64,000 nt of DNA from Cardinalis cardinalis (Eukaryota; Chordata; Aves; Passeriformes; Cardinalidae), in assembly GCA_014549065.1 (NCBI GenBank), contig JACDOX010000023.1, forward strand, positions 7,086,013 through 7,150,012, written 5' to 3'. The translations under genes were made by a program, and so were the position numbers. Below are positions 21,301 through 32,640 of this stretch, piece after piece. The notes below the pieces were generated by a model that was not told the DNA's origin, did no database searches, and was given only the letters and a program-made list of their open reading frames with translations. The first letter of the stretch is position 1. Each line of letters starts with the position of its first letter.

Positions 21301-24300
21301 TGTTAGTATCCAATGTTTTCTCTGGCTTCATCTCTTTTAAACCCCTGCTTTGAATTTTAAAAGGCAAGCTAACCCTGTTGAAGTTCCTTCTCTTACTTGT
21401 TTTTGTTTACTTACAGCATTTGCAATTCAGCAGCTAGCTCAGCTGAAATAGTGATGGTAATATATCTTTACCATAGTGATGATTGAAAGATAGAAATCAG
21501 AACATGTTGGTTTTCATTCCTTGGGGTGGAAAAAAAAAACAGTCCGCAAAATCCCCCAACCCTGTGGGTGAACTTTGTAATCACAAGCCTGAAAAACTAA
21601 TAGGTGTAAGCAGCACTGACTCTTTTGAAGTGGTCAGAAAGCACCTCACAATCACTTATTTGATGAAGGCTTCTGCAGAATAATGCTTACTAATCCTAAG
21701 CCCACAGCTGTGTTTACAGCTGATCTCCAGTATCCCAGATTGAGAGAGCAGTCCTTATTTGTGTGGGCATTGTCCAGTATGTATAAAATTACTTCTTTTG
21801 GGCTTTGGGCAAACAGTCATAAAGATCTCTAGGGCTGCCAAAATGTACACTTGAACGAACACCTACAAGACTTTATATCTTCCAAACAGTATATAAAAAC
21901 AATGCTGCGAATTCAGCCCCTTCTGATGCAGCAGTGGGTTGAAGCAATGGCACGAGTGGTGATCAGAGCCTGGTGTTCACGAGAGCTTCGGGCGGGCTGC
22001 TGCTCCTGGTCCCATCTCTGCTTGGTCTCGTGGGTGGCCCAGACTAGCAAAGCTGAGAGACATCTCTGCTCTCCCTGACTGTGGAGGGGCAGCTCTGCCC
22101 TTTGCATCATAGTTCCTGGCCTTTGTGCTTGGAGGCTTTGGTGCAGGAATTGATCCAGCTGACTGGAGAATAGTTAAGCAGAGCAATTAATGAATGCCTA
22201 GTAAGCAAAATTTATGAATGCCAAAGTTCAGGTCCACTGGCAGTTTATTTCTGCCTTCAAATGCCTGCAAGGCATATAAGGGATATTTGCCTTCAGGGAA
22301 GGATAAATGATATATTGTACTCTCCAACATGATAGGACATTGTAAACAGTCTGGAGATGTGTTGGATCCATGCAGATCATTGATGTTCTCATTCTCGCCC
22401 AATCTCCAAGAGATCCAACCCAGTTTTCTTGGCTGTTGCAGTTGGCTCTGGGCCTCCCTGGCAGAGCAAGGGCTTGTATTTCTTGTGCCAGTCACTGCTT
22501 GATGCGCACATTTTTTTTGATGCACGCTTTGGAAGTGAAGTAGCCACATTTCAACACTGAGGTTTGCTGAAAGATGTCTGTAGGTTTTGCTTGTCNTGCT
22601 CCTTGCGTGTTTATCCAGCCCACGATGGCAGGGTATTGCAGCAGACACACATCTCTAGGTCTGTGAGGGGGGAGCAAGTTCCNGCTTTCTTGAAAATCAA
22701 TCTGCTGTTCTGATCTGGTGGTGTGATAGGAACTGAGAGGCTCCCTGCCAGGATATACAGTGTGCAAAGCAGGGGAGCTAAGTGAGCAGCTTTGGCCCAG
22801 TTTGGATGGGCTCGGAACAGATTGCTGTGGGCCTGACTTTTCTCTCCCTCTTTGAATCTGGATTCCCCTGTTCCAGCTTGCATTTCTCCCTGATGCTAGG
22901 AGCCATGTATTTGGAAGTTTAGCATTCCCCTTGCTAATCAGTGAAGAAAAGAGCCCCAAAANAATCTAGTAAAAGAGATATTTGTGAAGGTGGCCATAGT
23001 CTGAGTTACAACAATATCATGTGTCTGAAGGAACTTGCCTCCTTCTAAGCTGCAGTCCCCTTATTTACCACACTGTATTGGGAAACTTAATTTTCTCTGG
23101 CTGGAAGTGTATTTGTTGAGGTGGAGTCTGGAAAGGAGTCTGCCTCATGCGCACTTGCCACCACTGGGCCAACTATACATNATACAGTCAAACCTTTCTT
23201 TTTCTCTGCTGTTTGAGAGTATGTTCCCCCCGATTAAGGGCCCTGGTCCAAAGCCTGCTGGAAGTCTTTCCACTGTCTGCAGAAGTCTTTTGTCAGGTAT
23301 TAAGTGTCATTTCTTTGTTTCAGGGAGTGGCCACATCTCCAATATATATTGGGGTGTATTACTGTAATATGGTGCTTTGCCCTTTATTGAGCTTCCACTG
23401 GAGGCATTCTGCTGCATAAGGCCCTGAAAAACAAAGACCANGTTTGAAAATAAACACCTTAGTTAGCCTTATTGATGGACTGCATTTGTTGGCAGATGTC
23501 ATCTGGGATCAGCATATGGTGGCAATATGGCAAGAACTGCAGAATGCAGAGAAGGAGGAATGAGTTAAAGTCCTGCACTTCTTAGGTATTCCACATCTTC
23601 CCTGGTCTAAAATAAATGACCATCTGACTGCAAAGGTCTTGGCAAATAAACATGCCATAATATATCTTTATCATCCTCCCTACAGCGAGTTTTTGTCTAG
23701 AAGTTCATCGCTCTGCATCCAGAGGCTTCTTAGAAACATGTGCAAAATCAGACCTCAGCGCCCGGGGCAGGGAAGAATCTAAAGGCTTTGACTAAGAATG
23801 TGGCAAATCTCTGTGCAGTGGACTGTAGAGAAAGGTCAGGGCTAAGCCAACAAGATGTTTTTATGTTATCAATAAAATGTTAGAAGTCAGTTCAGCATGG
23901 AGCAGGAGCCAGGAGGACCATTTCTGAAAGTCAGTTTGCTACATGATATATTCTGAGTTTACGAGCTGGAAAGCCAAGAAGTTTGGGAACAGGAGCTGTG
24001 CTTATAGCATGAAGGTGCATGTGGTTTTACATAGAGCCTCTCTGACTTGATGTGTCTCTAAGCTCACAAAGTAATGAGTTAACTTCTGAGATATATTTTT
24101 TTGCATGGATGAAGAGCTGGAGCAATTTAATTTGAGTCAGTAAAGTCACTCCAGATTTTTTCCTGTAGTGTTGAAACTGGATTCTGTGCAGCGATTGTTT
24201 AGGCAAGAAGAACAGTCATTGTGGCCAGGGCTTTAAGCAGCACCAAAAGGAGTGGTTTCTTTGTAGCCTTTGAGAATACCAGCCTTTTGTTCAGATGAAG

Positions 24301-25249
24301 ACTGAGGCAGTTAAATCTGCTTTGCTGATAAGAAATGTCCTGAATGCTGTTTTGTATCATATTTGTACTACTACTGTACACTTCTCAAAGCCTGAAAGGA
24401 CTCAACATCCAGCATAGGTTGTTGGAGTTTTGTGTGTTTCCCTTTTTGCGAAAAAGCAAAGCAAAAAGCTTGGTTTGTATTCTATTTATGTGGTACTTCC
24501 TGTGTCCTGGTGGGATGAGATTTCGTTTGATTCAGGATATGAAACCAAGTGTTTTGGTTCTTGTTTAATATAAGGCAATATTTTAATGTCGCAGGATGTA
24601 AAGTGCCTTAATTTAAGTACCACCAGACCTGTAGACAGCTTTCTAATTGAGCTTGTATGTTGCCTGGCAGCTGAAGGAGATGCTCATCTCAGCAAGAATG
24701 AGGTGTTCTTCTCAGGGTGTAATGTTTTCAGGTCTGTTCACACTCATTGCTAATCAACAGTTGGTATCATACTTTAGAAAGGATGAGACTGATACAGCTT
24801 TGAGTTATGATAGAATGGACAGGTTAAAAAAGCTGGAGGCCCTCATTATGGTCTTCTGATCTCTCTACCTGCATATCCCAAGCTAATGAGTTTTGAATTA
24901 ATTCATTTTTGAGAGTTCACAGCACACTTGGTAAATTATTCTAGTGATTAATTACAGGGACTAAAAANGAGTATCTTTGTGGTTTGAGTTGTTTAGCTAC
25001 AAGTTCTAGCATTTGAATCTGGTTTAAACCTTCACTTGCTATTTTGAAGACCCATTGTCAGATCTGTGGGCTTTCTGTAGGTACCCACAGAAAATGGAAG
25101 TTTTGGAGAGNGGAACAGATCTGGCTGAGAGTAAGCAGGCGTGGCTGCTGAAGACCCTGCAATAAGCAGCCAGCACCTTGGCACAGGCTGCTTTATCCAA
25201 TTTCAGGTGTCCTTCAGATCTGTAGACTGTNATCAAGCTGCATCTCTTT
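18379..25249 (+). other. TGFB2: Intron 1, second part
   Basis: Noncoding, largely unique sequence. Only the alternating purine-pyrimidine run at 21,037 stands out. Overlapping minus-strand frames at 22,187-22,959 have interrupted, unbiased codons and no domain. Confidence 0.65.
21037..21075. repeat. 39-bp alternating purine-pyrimidine run (Z-DNA-prone)
   Basis: From T21037 to T21075 purines and pyrimidines alternate without a single break, mixing GT/AC and GC steps (GTGTGCATGCGTGCACACGC, then GCGCGTGCATACAT). It also contains CpG steps rare in this intron. Such runs can adopt left-handed DNA under negative supercoiling. Confidence 0.9.
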
Positions 25250-25960
25250 AAATTTAAGTGTCCTGTATGTAATCCATGAGATAATTCCTAGCCTTTTTAG
25301 TTATTCTCATGCTCCCCTCTAAAACTCCTCTGCTTTGTTCCTGTTCTGCTGAGACTGTGGACAACAGTATTGGACACAGTATTTCAGGAGTGACTGTGCC
25401 ATTATCAAGTTACATGCATGTTGCAAACTCCTTTAACTCAATACTACACAGTTAATGCAGCTAACTTTGGCAGTAATTTTGCCAGGAGCTCTATAAGAAG
25501 TTAAAATTCATGCTTGGGTAATTATCCACCAGGGTCTCTCCCAAGTTCTTTTCAGAGGTGGTAACTATCAGATGGAGTCTCCTACTTTGTGAGTATGGTC
25601 CAGTTTCTCTGTCCTACAGCTGTATTCCCATACTGAAAAACATGGACATCTTGATAATTCAGGATTCAAGTCACTATTTTTAGTGCATCTTCTTCATTAT
25701 TTAACACATCCATATCATTGTTGAATCTGCAGTTGATTAGTAATGGTTTGATTTCCTTCCTGATGATGGATTAAAATATTAGATAGTAGAGTACAGTAAA
25801 ATGGGACCTTTTTAGATGCTTTCCTCTCTGTCATGGTTTGCTGTCTACCATTGTATTTGAAGTCTCATAAAAACACAAGGCTTTGATTAATTTACTGCCT
25901 GGCCCTGTTTGTGTCCTGTTGTTCCTGTTTCCTAATGAAGCCATTATGTAGCACCAGCTT
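25250..25960 (-). mobile_element. Ancient CR1-like relic, antisense
   Basis: Several short segments match, in the right order, the reverse complement of CR1 3' sequence: CTCATGCTCCCCTCTAAAAC, TTGGACACAGTATTTCAGGA, ATCCACCAGGGTCTCTCCCA, and CATCCATATCATTGTTGAAT. Between them the sequence is heavily diverged with many indels, so the boundaries are approximate and the assignment is moderate. Confidence 0.4.
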
Positions 25961-28900
25961 GAATGTCTTGCAGCTGCCCAAGTACATTATATTAAAACAG
26001 TTGTCTTACCTACCCTTGTCACTCACTGTTGCAGCTTGAATTGCTGCTGGGAAAGTTCAGGGTAAAGAGCAAAAAGGGCCTTTGCATAATACGCACAGGT
26101 GTTCGATTCAGCCACATGGTGAGATCTTCAGGTCCCAGACACCCACACACCTGGAGGCTCCAGCTCTCTCCCTCAGGTCCCCCGGGGCTGACCTTGGTCT
26201 CCAGGCCCTACAAAGGTGAGGCCCAGCAGGGAAAAGGGAGGCAGTGGCTCAGGAACGCCTTTGTTCCGGTGTAGGAACAGGGGAAGGAGCCAGCAGGGTG
26301 TAACTTGGGAGAGGCCCCTCCAGGGCTCCCACAACTCACTAAGGTACAGACCAGTGGGTTCTCTTTTCCTGAGCTGCTGTGGATTATACTCCCTTAGTTC
26401 CTGTGAGCTCATTCTCATTCCTACACTTCACATATTTTTTCTGGGATCAGTATATGGCTGATTGTGTAAGTGCGATATCACGGATTGCCTGTTTAGGATT
26501 GCGTATGAATAATTATGTTCTGACTCTAAGGTAGTTTTTGGTGTTTAGGATTTATTGAAAGCTAATTTTAATAATTTCCGTTCTTCCCTAGACAACTCTT
26601 TAAAAAGTCCTTATGCAAGTTATCCAGTCTTACTTGTTTTACAGTGTTTTTTTTAAGGCCTTCTAAGTTGCTGCTGAAATTAAAAAAAAATCTGTTCATC
26701 TTATACTTGCCTAGCTTTTGTATCTACAGAAGTATATTTCATATTTCTGTACTTCTACTTCAACAGTTTTTATGTAATGGAGGAATATCACTGTTAAGCT
26801 TCCTTAGTACTAAAATAAATTTCATGTCTAAGTTTCTCGGCCATGGAGCTGGTCTTCCCATTTGCTTTTTCTCGTCATGCAGTTATCTGCACTTGTTTTC
26901 TGATGTTATAGTAGTTCTTAGCAGCTGTTAGTTTTAGTTTTAGGTTTTTTGGTAATATGTAGTTGCATTTTTTAATTTTATCTTTTTAGGGGGGACATTC
27001 TTATGGTTTCATTATGGTTCACAGACAGTTTTCTAGCCTGAGTGGTCTTTGTTGATTGTGTATCATTTCTACTTGTCCAGCAAGCTAAGTGTCAGTCCAT
27101 TTTCCTGTCCTGCTTTCTTGTCCACTTGATTCAGTTCATCATTGTGTCATCTTTGTGTGATTGTCTCCTTCATAATACCAAGCCCATATGTTCAGTTCTC
27201 CCAAAATCAGGGGCTTCCTGATTTTGTGCAGAACACGAGGTACTGTCTTCTACCTGAGCTTTCAATCTTGCTGTCAAGCACCTTGCTTCCTCTTAAAAAG
27301 AAATCAGTACTTATGTCTGGCTCTTTGAAGTTGCTTAGTTCTTGAAGCACCAGCAGTCTAAAATCAGGGTTCTGTAGAGACCAGCTCATCAGCAAGTCAC
27401 CATGTTTCCTCAGGAGTCAGGTGTAAAGATGTGGTGTGGCAGAGTTTGGTGGCACGAGGAGAGGTGGCACCTGCCGCTCCAGACTGCAGGGTGGGTGGGG
27501 ATGGGTTATCTGGGGCTCGCACCATTGGCAGCTCTTCCTCTGAGAAGCAAGGGGCCAGACACTCCAGCTGTGAGGTTAGTTCTCTTGCCAGAAACCATAA
27601 TTTTGGAAGGCAAATAATATTTTTGGGTTTCTTTTCCATGTTCAATAGTACAAGACATGGGAGACCTCCAAGTCACTGACTCAGTTCGTAACTCCATGTA
27701 CNAAGTAGTTAGTGGATGTGTTCTTCCTACCCCACCCAGAGGTCTGAGCCCTTAACCTATAAAGAAATTTCACTTNTACTAAAAGTAGTGTAGAGGGCAT
27801 AATAGATCATAAGTCATCCTTGTAATTGCTATTTAGTAAATGACCTTGGCATTTGCTCCTTATCTGTACTTAAATAATAGGAGTTGATATGCTCTTTAGC
27901 ACTAAATTGGAGCTAACTCTAGCAAGTATCTTCATGGAGTAATCCGGGTTGTTTCTTTTTTTACAAGTTACTGTGCCNAAGAGAGTGACCAGTTCCTCTG
28001 CATTAATCCTCTCTGAGTTAGCCATGATTCCATGGTAGGGGGATTTGTGGCTAGCTGAACATGAAGCTCTGCAGATGAGTTTCTCCAGGTTTTGTTGTAC
28101 TGTTCTGTCCTGTCTGTGCTACAACTTCTAATCCTTCCACGTCCATCTCTGTAGCTGTTTCTGGGCTCTATGAGCAGACACATTTCCCATGGAGCAAGTC
28201 ACGCATTTTAGGGATCTTCAGAAGCGGCCTGGGAGCTTCCGGGGCCAGCTGCAGTGAAGAAGCAGAGGAAGGAGTTGAAAGCTGAGCACCTTTGCATGGG
28301 CAGACAGGTGTGTGTTCCCTGCTTGCAGGCAGCCAGTGGCACTTCTGGTGGCTGCAGAGATTTCCTGAGAGAGGCTTAAAATCTCTGTGCTTTTCTGTTC
28401 CTGATTTGCACTGCAGAAGGGTGTAAATAATTTTAATTGTAATTACTGTTACAAAGCAGGAAGGACTGAACAATTTTAATGTGGTTTAAAACTTTCACTT
28501 CCNTCTGTCTCTAGCATTCATCTGTTGTCTGCTGTCTTTATCTTAATCATTTAAAGATGTGTTGCCTGTGCTTTGAGTCTGTGAATCTTGACTTCTCTGA
28601 AATGAAAAAAAACCCCAACATAGTAGTTTTCCTTTGCTTTTCCTTCTTCATGATACTTCTTGTAAGTAAAAATAATTTTTTTTTCTTTTTTTTTTTTTTT
28701 TCTCCACAGAGTAAAAAGGTTGGACAATCCAATCCGCTTTTCTTGAAAATAACTTGCTTTCATTTCCTCCTGCAGCCAGGGAATAGTTTGGAAAGGCTGT
28801 TCTCGGGACCCTTGGCTGAGCAGGAGAAGGCAGCCAGCTGTGCTGCTTGCCAGCGGAACAGGAGCGCTTCCTGGCAGAGGTGGGGCCAGAGGAATGGAGC

Positions 28901-31900
28901 CTGTGCCGTGGGACTTGCTTTCATCTCCTCCACTCTCTGCAAGGCACTCCTGAAATTTCCTGACCACTCTTAAATCTTCCAGTTAGAATAGCTAACTAGT
29001 GAGGCCCACTTGTATAGAAAAAAAAATTATAAAGGGAGAAAATGCAGCTTGCTCTTAGAAATAGCAGTAGATTAAAAACACTAGTAAGGGAAGATGGGTG
29101 CTCCCACTTGTTTGGTCACCATCACTGTTCACCTGGTGTGTCTTTTTTGTATAATCATCCACATACATTTCTTCCGTTAAAAAAGAAGTATGGCTTACCC
29201 TATTCCATTTTATTTAGCATAGGTAGATTTGGATGTGCTGGAATGTTCTGATTCCTTTTTTTTTTCTTTTCCAAATTTCTTGGTATGTTTGGATTTGTGG
29301 GTTTGCTTTTTGGGGCACTGAGTGTTGCAGAGTACCACAGCCCTGTTGCTGAGGTGAAGTCTTGTGCAGGAGGAGTGCATTGCATTCTGGCTTTGGACTC
29401 CTGCAGAAAAGTTGCTGTCAGCAACACTGNAAATGCTTTACTTCTTAGAGTGTTCTCTGAAGTGAAATGTTGCAGGTTTCCTGGTAAAATGTAATTAAAC
29501 TTAATTCCTTGGTCTTCATTGCTGAGGCCTTTATCAGAAATACACAAGCAAGAAGGCTTCTTTTTTAAGCCTCTGGGAAAAAGTTTGGAAGTGTCTATCC
29601 CCTTTTATGGTTTCNTCACAGACATGTTTCAGAAGAGGTCCCAGTGTGAAAATGACTCCCATGGAGAAGCCTTTCTTTTATTTGCCTCCAAGACTGACTT
29701 GCCTAAATCTGTAACCGTTTGCTTGCCTTCTTCCTAAGGCACTTCAGTGATACCTGGAGATGCCATGGACCCTCATGCCACCTTTTTAAGTGATACATTC
29801 CTCTATATCTGTACTAGTTCAGCTTTTACCATGAACCTTAAGTGAAGTCAGCAAACAGTGAGAAATTCTTGGTTTTGCTTGAAGTCACTACTGACCTACC
29901 AGTGGTGACAGAGCTCCTCACCTGAGGAGTTGATTCTGCACTTGCACCAAAAGTGATGTGAAATCTTTAAGCTGTACGAAACCTCAGTGTCCTGGGGAAA
30001 CTTTGCTCATGCTCCCATGTGTTTTCAAAGCTGGAAGAAACAATTTGTTTGAGGCTTTGTTTTGTCTGCTTTTGTGAAAGTCTGGTAATGGTGAGGTGAG
30101 CTTTACAACTTCTAGTTTGGATTGTTGCAATTCATGATCCTGCAGTTGGATGCAGAAACTGCTGATGGCTGACTTGGCAAAAAGTGCCAGTGCCACCAAG
30201 AGCAAATACATCTCATATGCTGTGCAAATGGCATTTGCTCCACCAAAGTCTTTCTGTTTGAAATTTGTGTCCCTGGCTGGAATTTGGAAACCTCATGAGA
30301 GCTTGGGATCCTTCTGCCTTAGAGATTTTGTTACAAATACAAAAATACCATCTTACTTTTAGCATTATGAAGCAGTGGTTGTGTTTTTGGGTATTGACAG
30401 TTAAGCAGGTGAGCATGAGCACTCTTAGTTCAGGGGCATTGGCAGATGCTCTATGTTGTTTGTAACCTTTTCATTGCTTTTGACAAGGAGCTTTAAACTT
30501 TTATTAATGCCACCAAAGGGAAGAAATCTATGTGAAAGCAGTCTTGTTCTTCTATGCCGGAAAAAGTGAAAAATAGAGAAAGAAGTTCACTATTGATGTT
30601 ACTTTTTTTTCCCCTTTGGTGTTACTGAGAGGTGCTAAGTAAAACATCTATGGGTAGGAAGGGTGCAGCTAGGGAGGCTGTAACTGCCCATGTTTAGTGA
30701 GTCAGGGCTCTCCACAGCTCCTGTAACAGAGATCCTTTTCTTTTCTCCCATTCTGGTCCTTCTAGTGCATCAGCCAACTTTCACCCCATATTGCAGCTGC
30801 TGACAGAGAGGTTTTCTGATGTGTGGAGCCAAGGGCCAACCACAATTTGTCCATGTATTTACAGGGATCATTTCACTCCTCTAGAAGCGCAGCCAAGTAT
30901 TTCTTGATAGAAACATGCTGCATCCATCTAACAACACTATCCAATTGAGGCAAAGTGGAGGATGCTGTAATACTTGTATTACAGTAGTTCCTGAAGTCCC
31001 AGTGAGAGATCAGGGCCCTGGTGCGTGAGGCCCTGTTGATCTCACAGTGCTCTTCCCAGCTCTACAGACCTTCCCAGTTAAGCTGACAAGTCAGATAATG
31101 ATGCTCTGTGGTATTATCAATTACGCTGCAAAAGGCACGCGTGCTTGAAACCAGAGATTTTCATGTGATCTTAAATATTTCTTCATGTGAGAGTGTTCAT
31201 CATCTCATCCAGATTGCTTATCTAGGAAGTGATCACACATGAGAAATGGAGAAACTTCATGTGTTCATTCACTGCTACTGGTCATTTTTTTGTTTTGGTT
31301 TGGAGTTGGCTTTTTTTTTCAGAGCCAGACNTTAATCTTGGCCTTACAGCCCCAATAACTATTATTTCTCATCAGCAGCATGGTGAGTCTGAGAAGAGAA
31401 ATTAGAGTCATGAGGATATTTCCCCAGAAGATTACAGCAGTTATAATGGAGGTCAAACTTTTGGCTTCAGTTATTGGACTGTTTCACTTTAAACTTGAAA
31501 TGCATATCAATGAAAGGAGCAAGTTCAAAGTTTAGCAGAAATAATGCCAAAGACTAAGGAGAAAAAAAAAAGCATGTCATAGTAATTTAACAAAAATTCT
31601 CCATCACTCTTTGCACTGAATATAACTTTTCAAGCAATCTAACAAGGAATTGCAAGATAATGAATCACCAGTGGAGGAAAGTGTCATGCAGCATAGCATG
31701 CTTGGGGAATTCACAATCAGGGAAAAGAGTATCAGTTATAATTATTTACTGTGTTGTTTTAAGCACAAACTTGGTTTTAATACCAAAGAGAATTTACTCA
31801 TTATACTTGCATTATTATACATGTCAAGTATCCTGGTATAAATTCCTCTAACACAAGGCTTATCTCTTTAATTTAAGGAGCTGCTATGATTTGTTNGTTA

Positions 31901-32329
31901 GTTCCAGGATAGTTGCAGCAGGCTTCCAAGTGCATTACCCAGGAAACAGAATGCTTTGAAGAAACATTGTTACATTTTTAAGTTGGTTGGTCTCTATGTG
32001 TGTAATTGGTATCCTGTAAAAATCATTCCCACGGGAAGGGTTTTAGAAGCCTGCCGCTCGCTCTGGATGCAGTGGGAGCTTTCTGTGCATGGCTCTTGTT
32101 GTCTAATGGTTTTCATGATGACTNGAGCTAACCTTCTGTGCTGCAGCTCAGACCTACTCAGGATTTGTCCCTGCTTTCTGTGGCAGCTGTTTAGGTAGCT
32201 GGGGGCTGTTTTTATGTAACACTCTTAGTAGTCTCCTTTTGGCTGAGCAGCCCAACTCATTAGTCCGTGTTTGATAGCTCAGTAGTAATGTCATTCCTCT
32301 GCAGCACCCAGGTGGGAACGGCTTCTATT
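25961..32329 (+). other. TGFB2: Intron 1, third part
   Basis: AT-rich noncoding sequence with several T-rich stretches (for example 26,940-26,990). No confident repeat or exon is visible apart from the pyrimidine tract listed separately. Confidence 0.6.
28676..28709 (+). other. Long T tract ending in a splice-acceptor-like CACAG
   Basis: T9-C-T16 followed by CTCCACAG closely resembles a strong 3' splice site. If exon 1 were spliced here, the split codon would become AAG and the next codon would be TAA, so any such exon would end translation at once. There is no evidence that it is used; it may simply be a poly(T) repeat. Confidence 0.3.
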
Positions 32330-32640
32330 TTAACTAGGAACCACTGATAACTGCTGGCTCAGGGCAGTTTCCCAGTCCTGCAGCCTACCTACTGTCTGTT
32401 TGTGTCTAGACCCCATTTCCCTCATTTGCTAACAGGCTTGTCAGTGTCCAAACTTACTGAAGTCAAGATGAATGTCATCTATGGTTTCTCCTCTAGCTGT
32501 GAAATTTGTTATCCAGTCCTGAAGGCATTTCAGGTTGTTTGGACACTAATTGCTTCTGACAAGGCTATGTGAGCAGTTATTCAACTCCTTGTTTTCTTCC
32601 AGGTGCTAACAAATTGTTTGTTTGAATATTTTTCCACTCC
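32330..32640 (-). mobile_element. Old CR1 relic, antisense (reverse-transcriptase region)
   Basis: The sequence follows the reverse complement of CR1 ORF2 in order: GTGTCCAAACTTACTGAAGT, AAGATGAATGTCATCTATGG, TTGTTATCCAGTCCTGAAGG, and TTTTCTTCCAGGTGCTAACA. It is strongly diverged with indels, and no open frame survives. The edges are approximate. Confidence 0.55.

Noticed and set aside
22187..22959. Overlapping 150-codon minus-strand frames
   Set aside because: Cys/His/Ser-rich random-looking composition, ambiguous N codons, mutually overlapping frames and no motif.
28551..28973. Two 138-codon frames on opposite strands
   Set aside because: Both owe their length to the stop-free T/A tract at 28,676-28,701.
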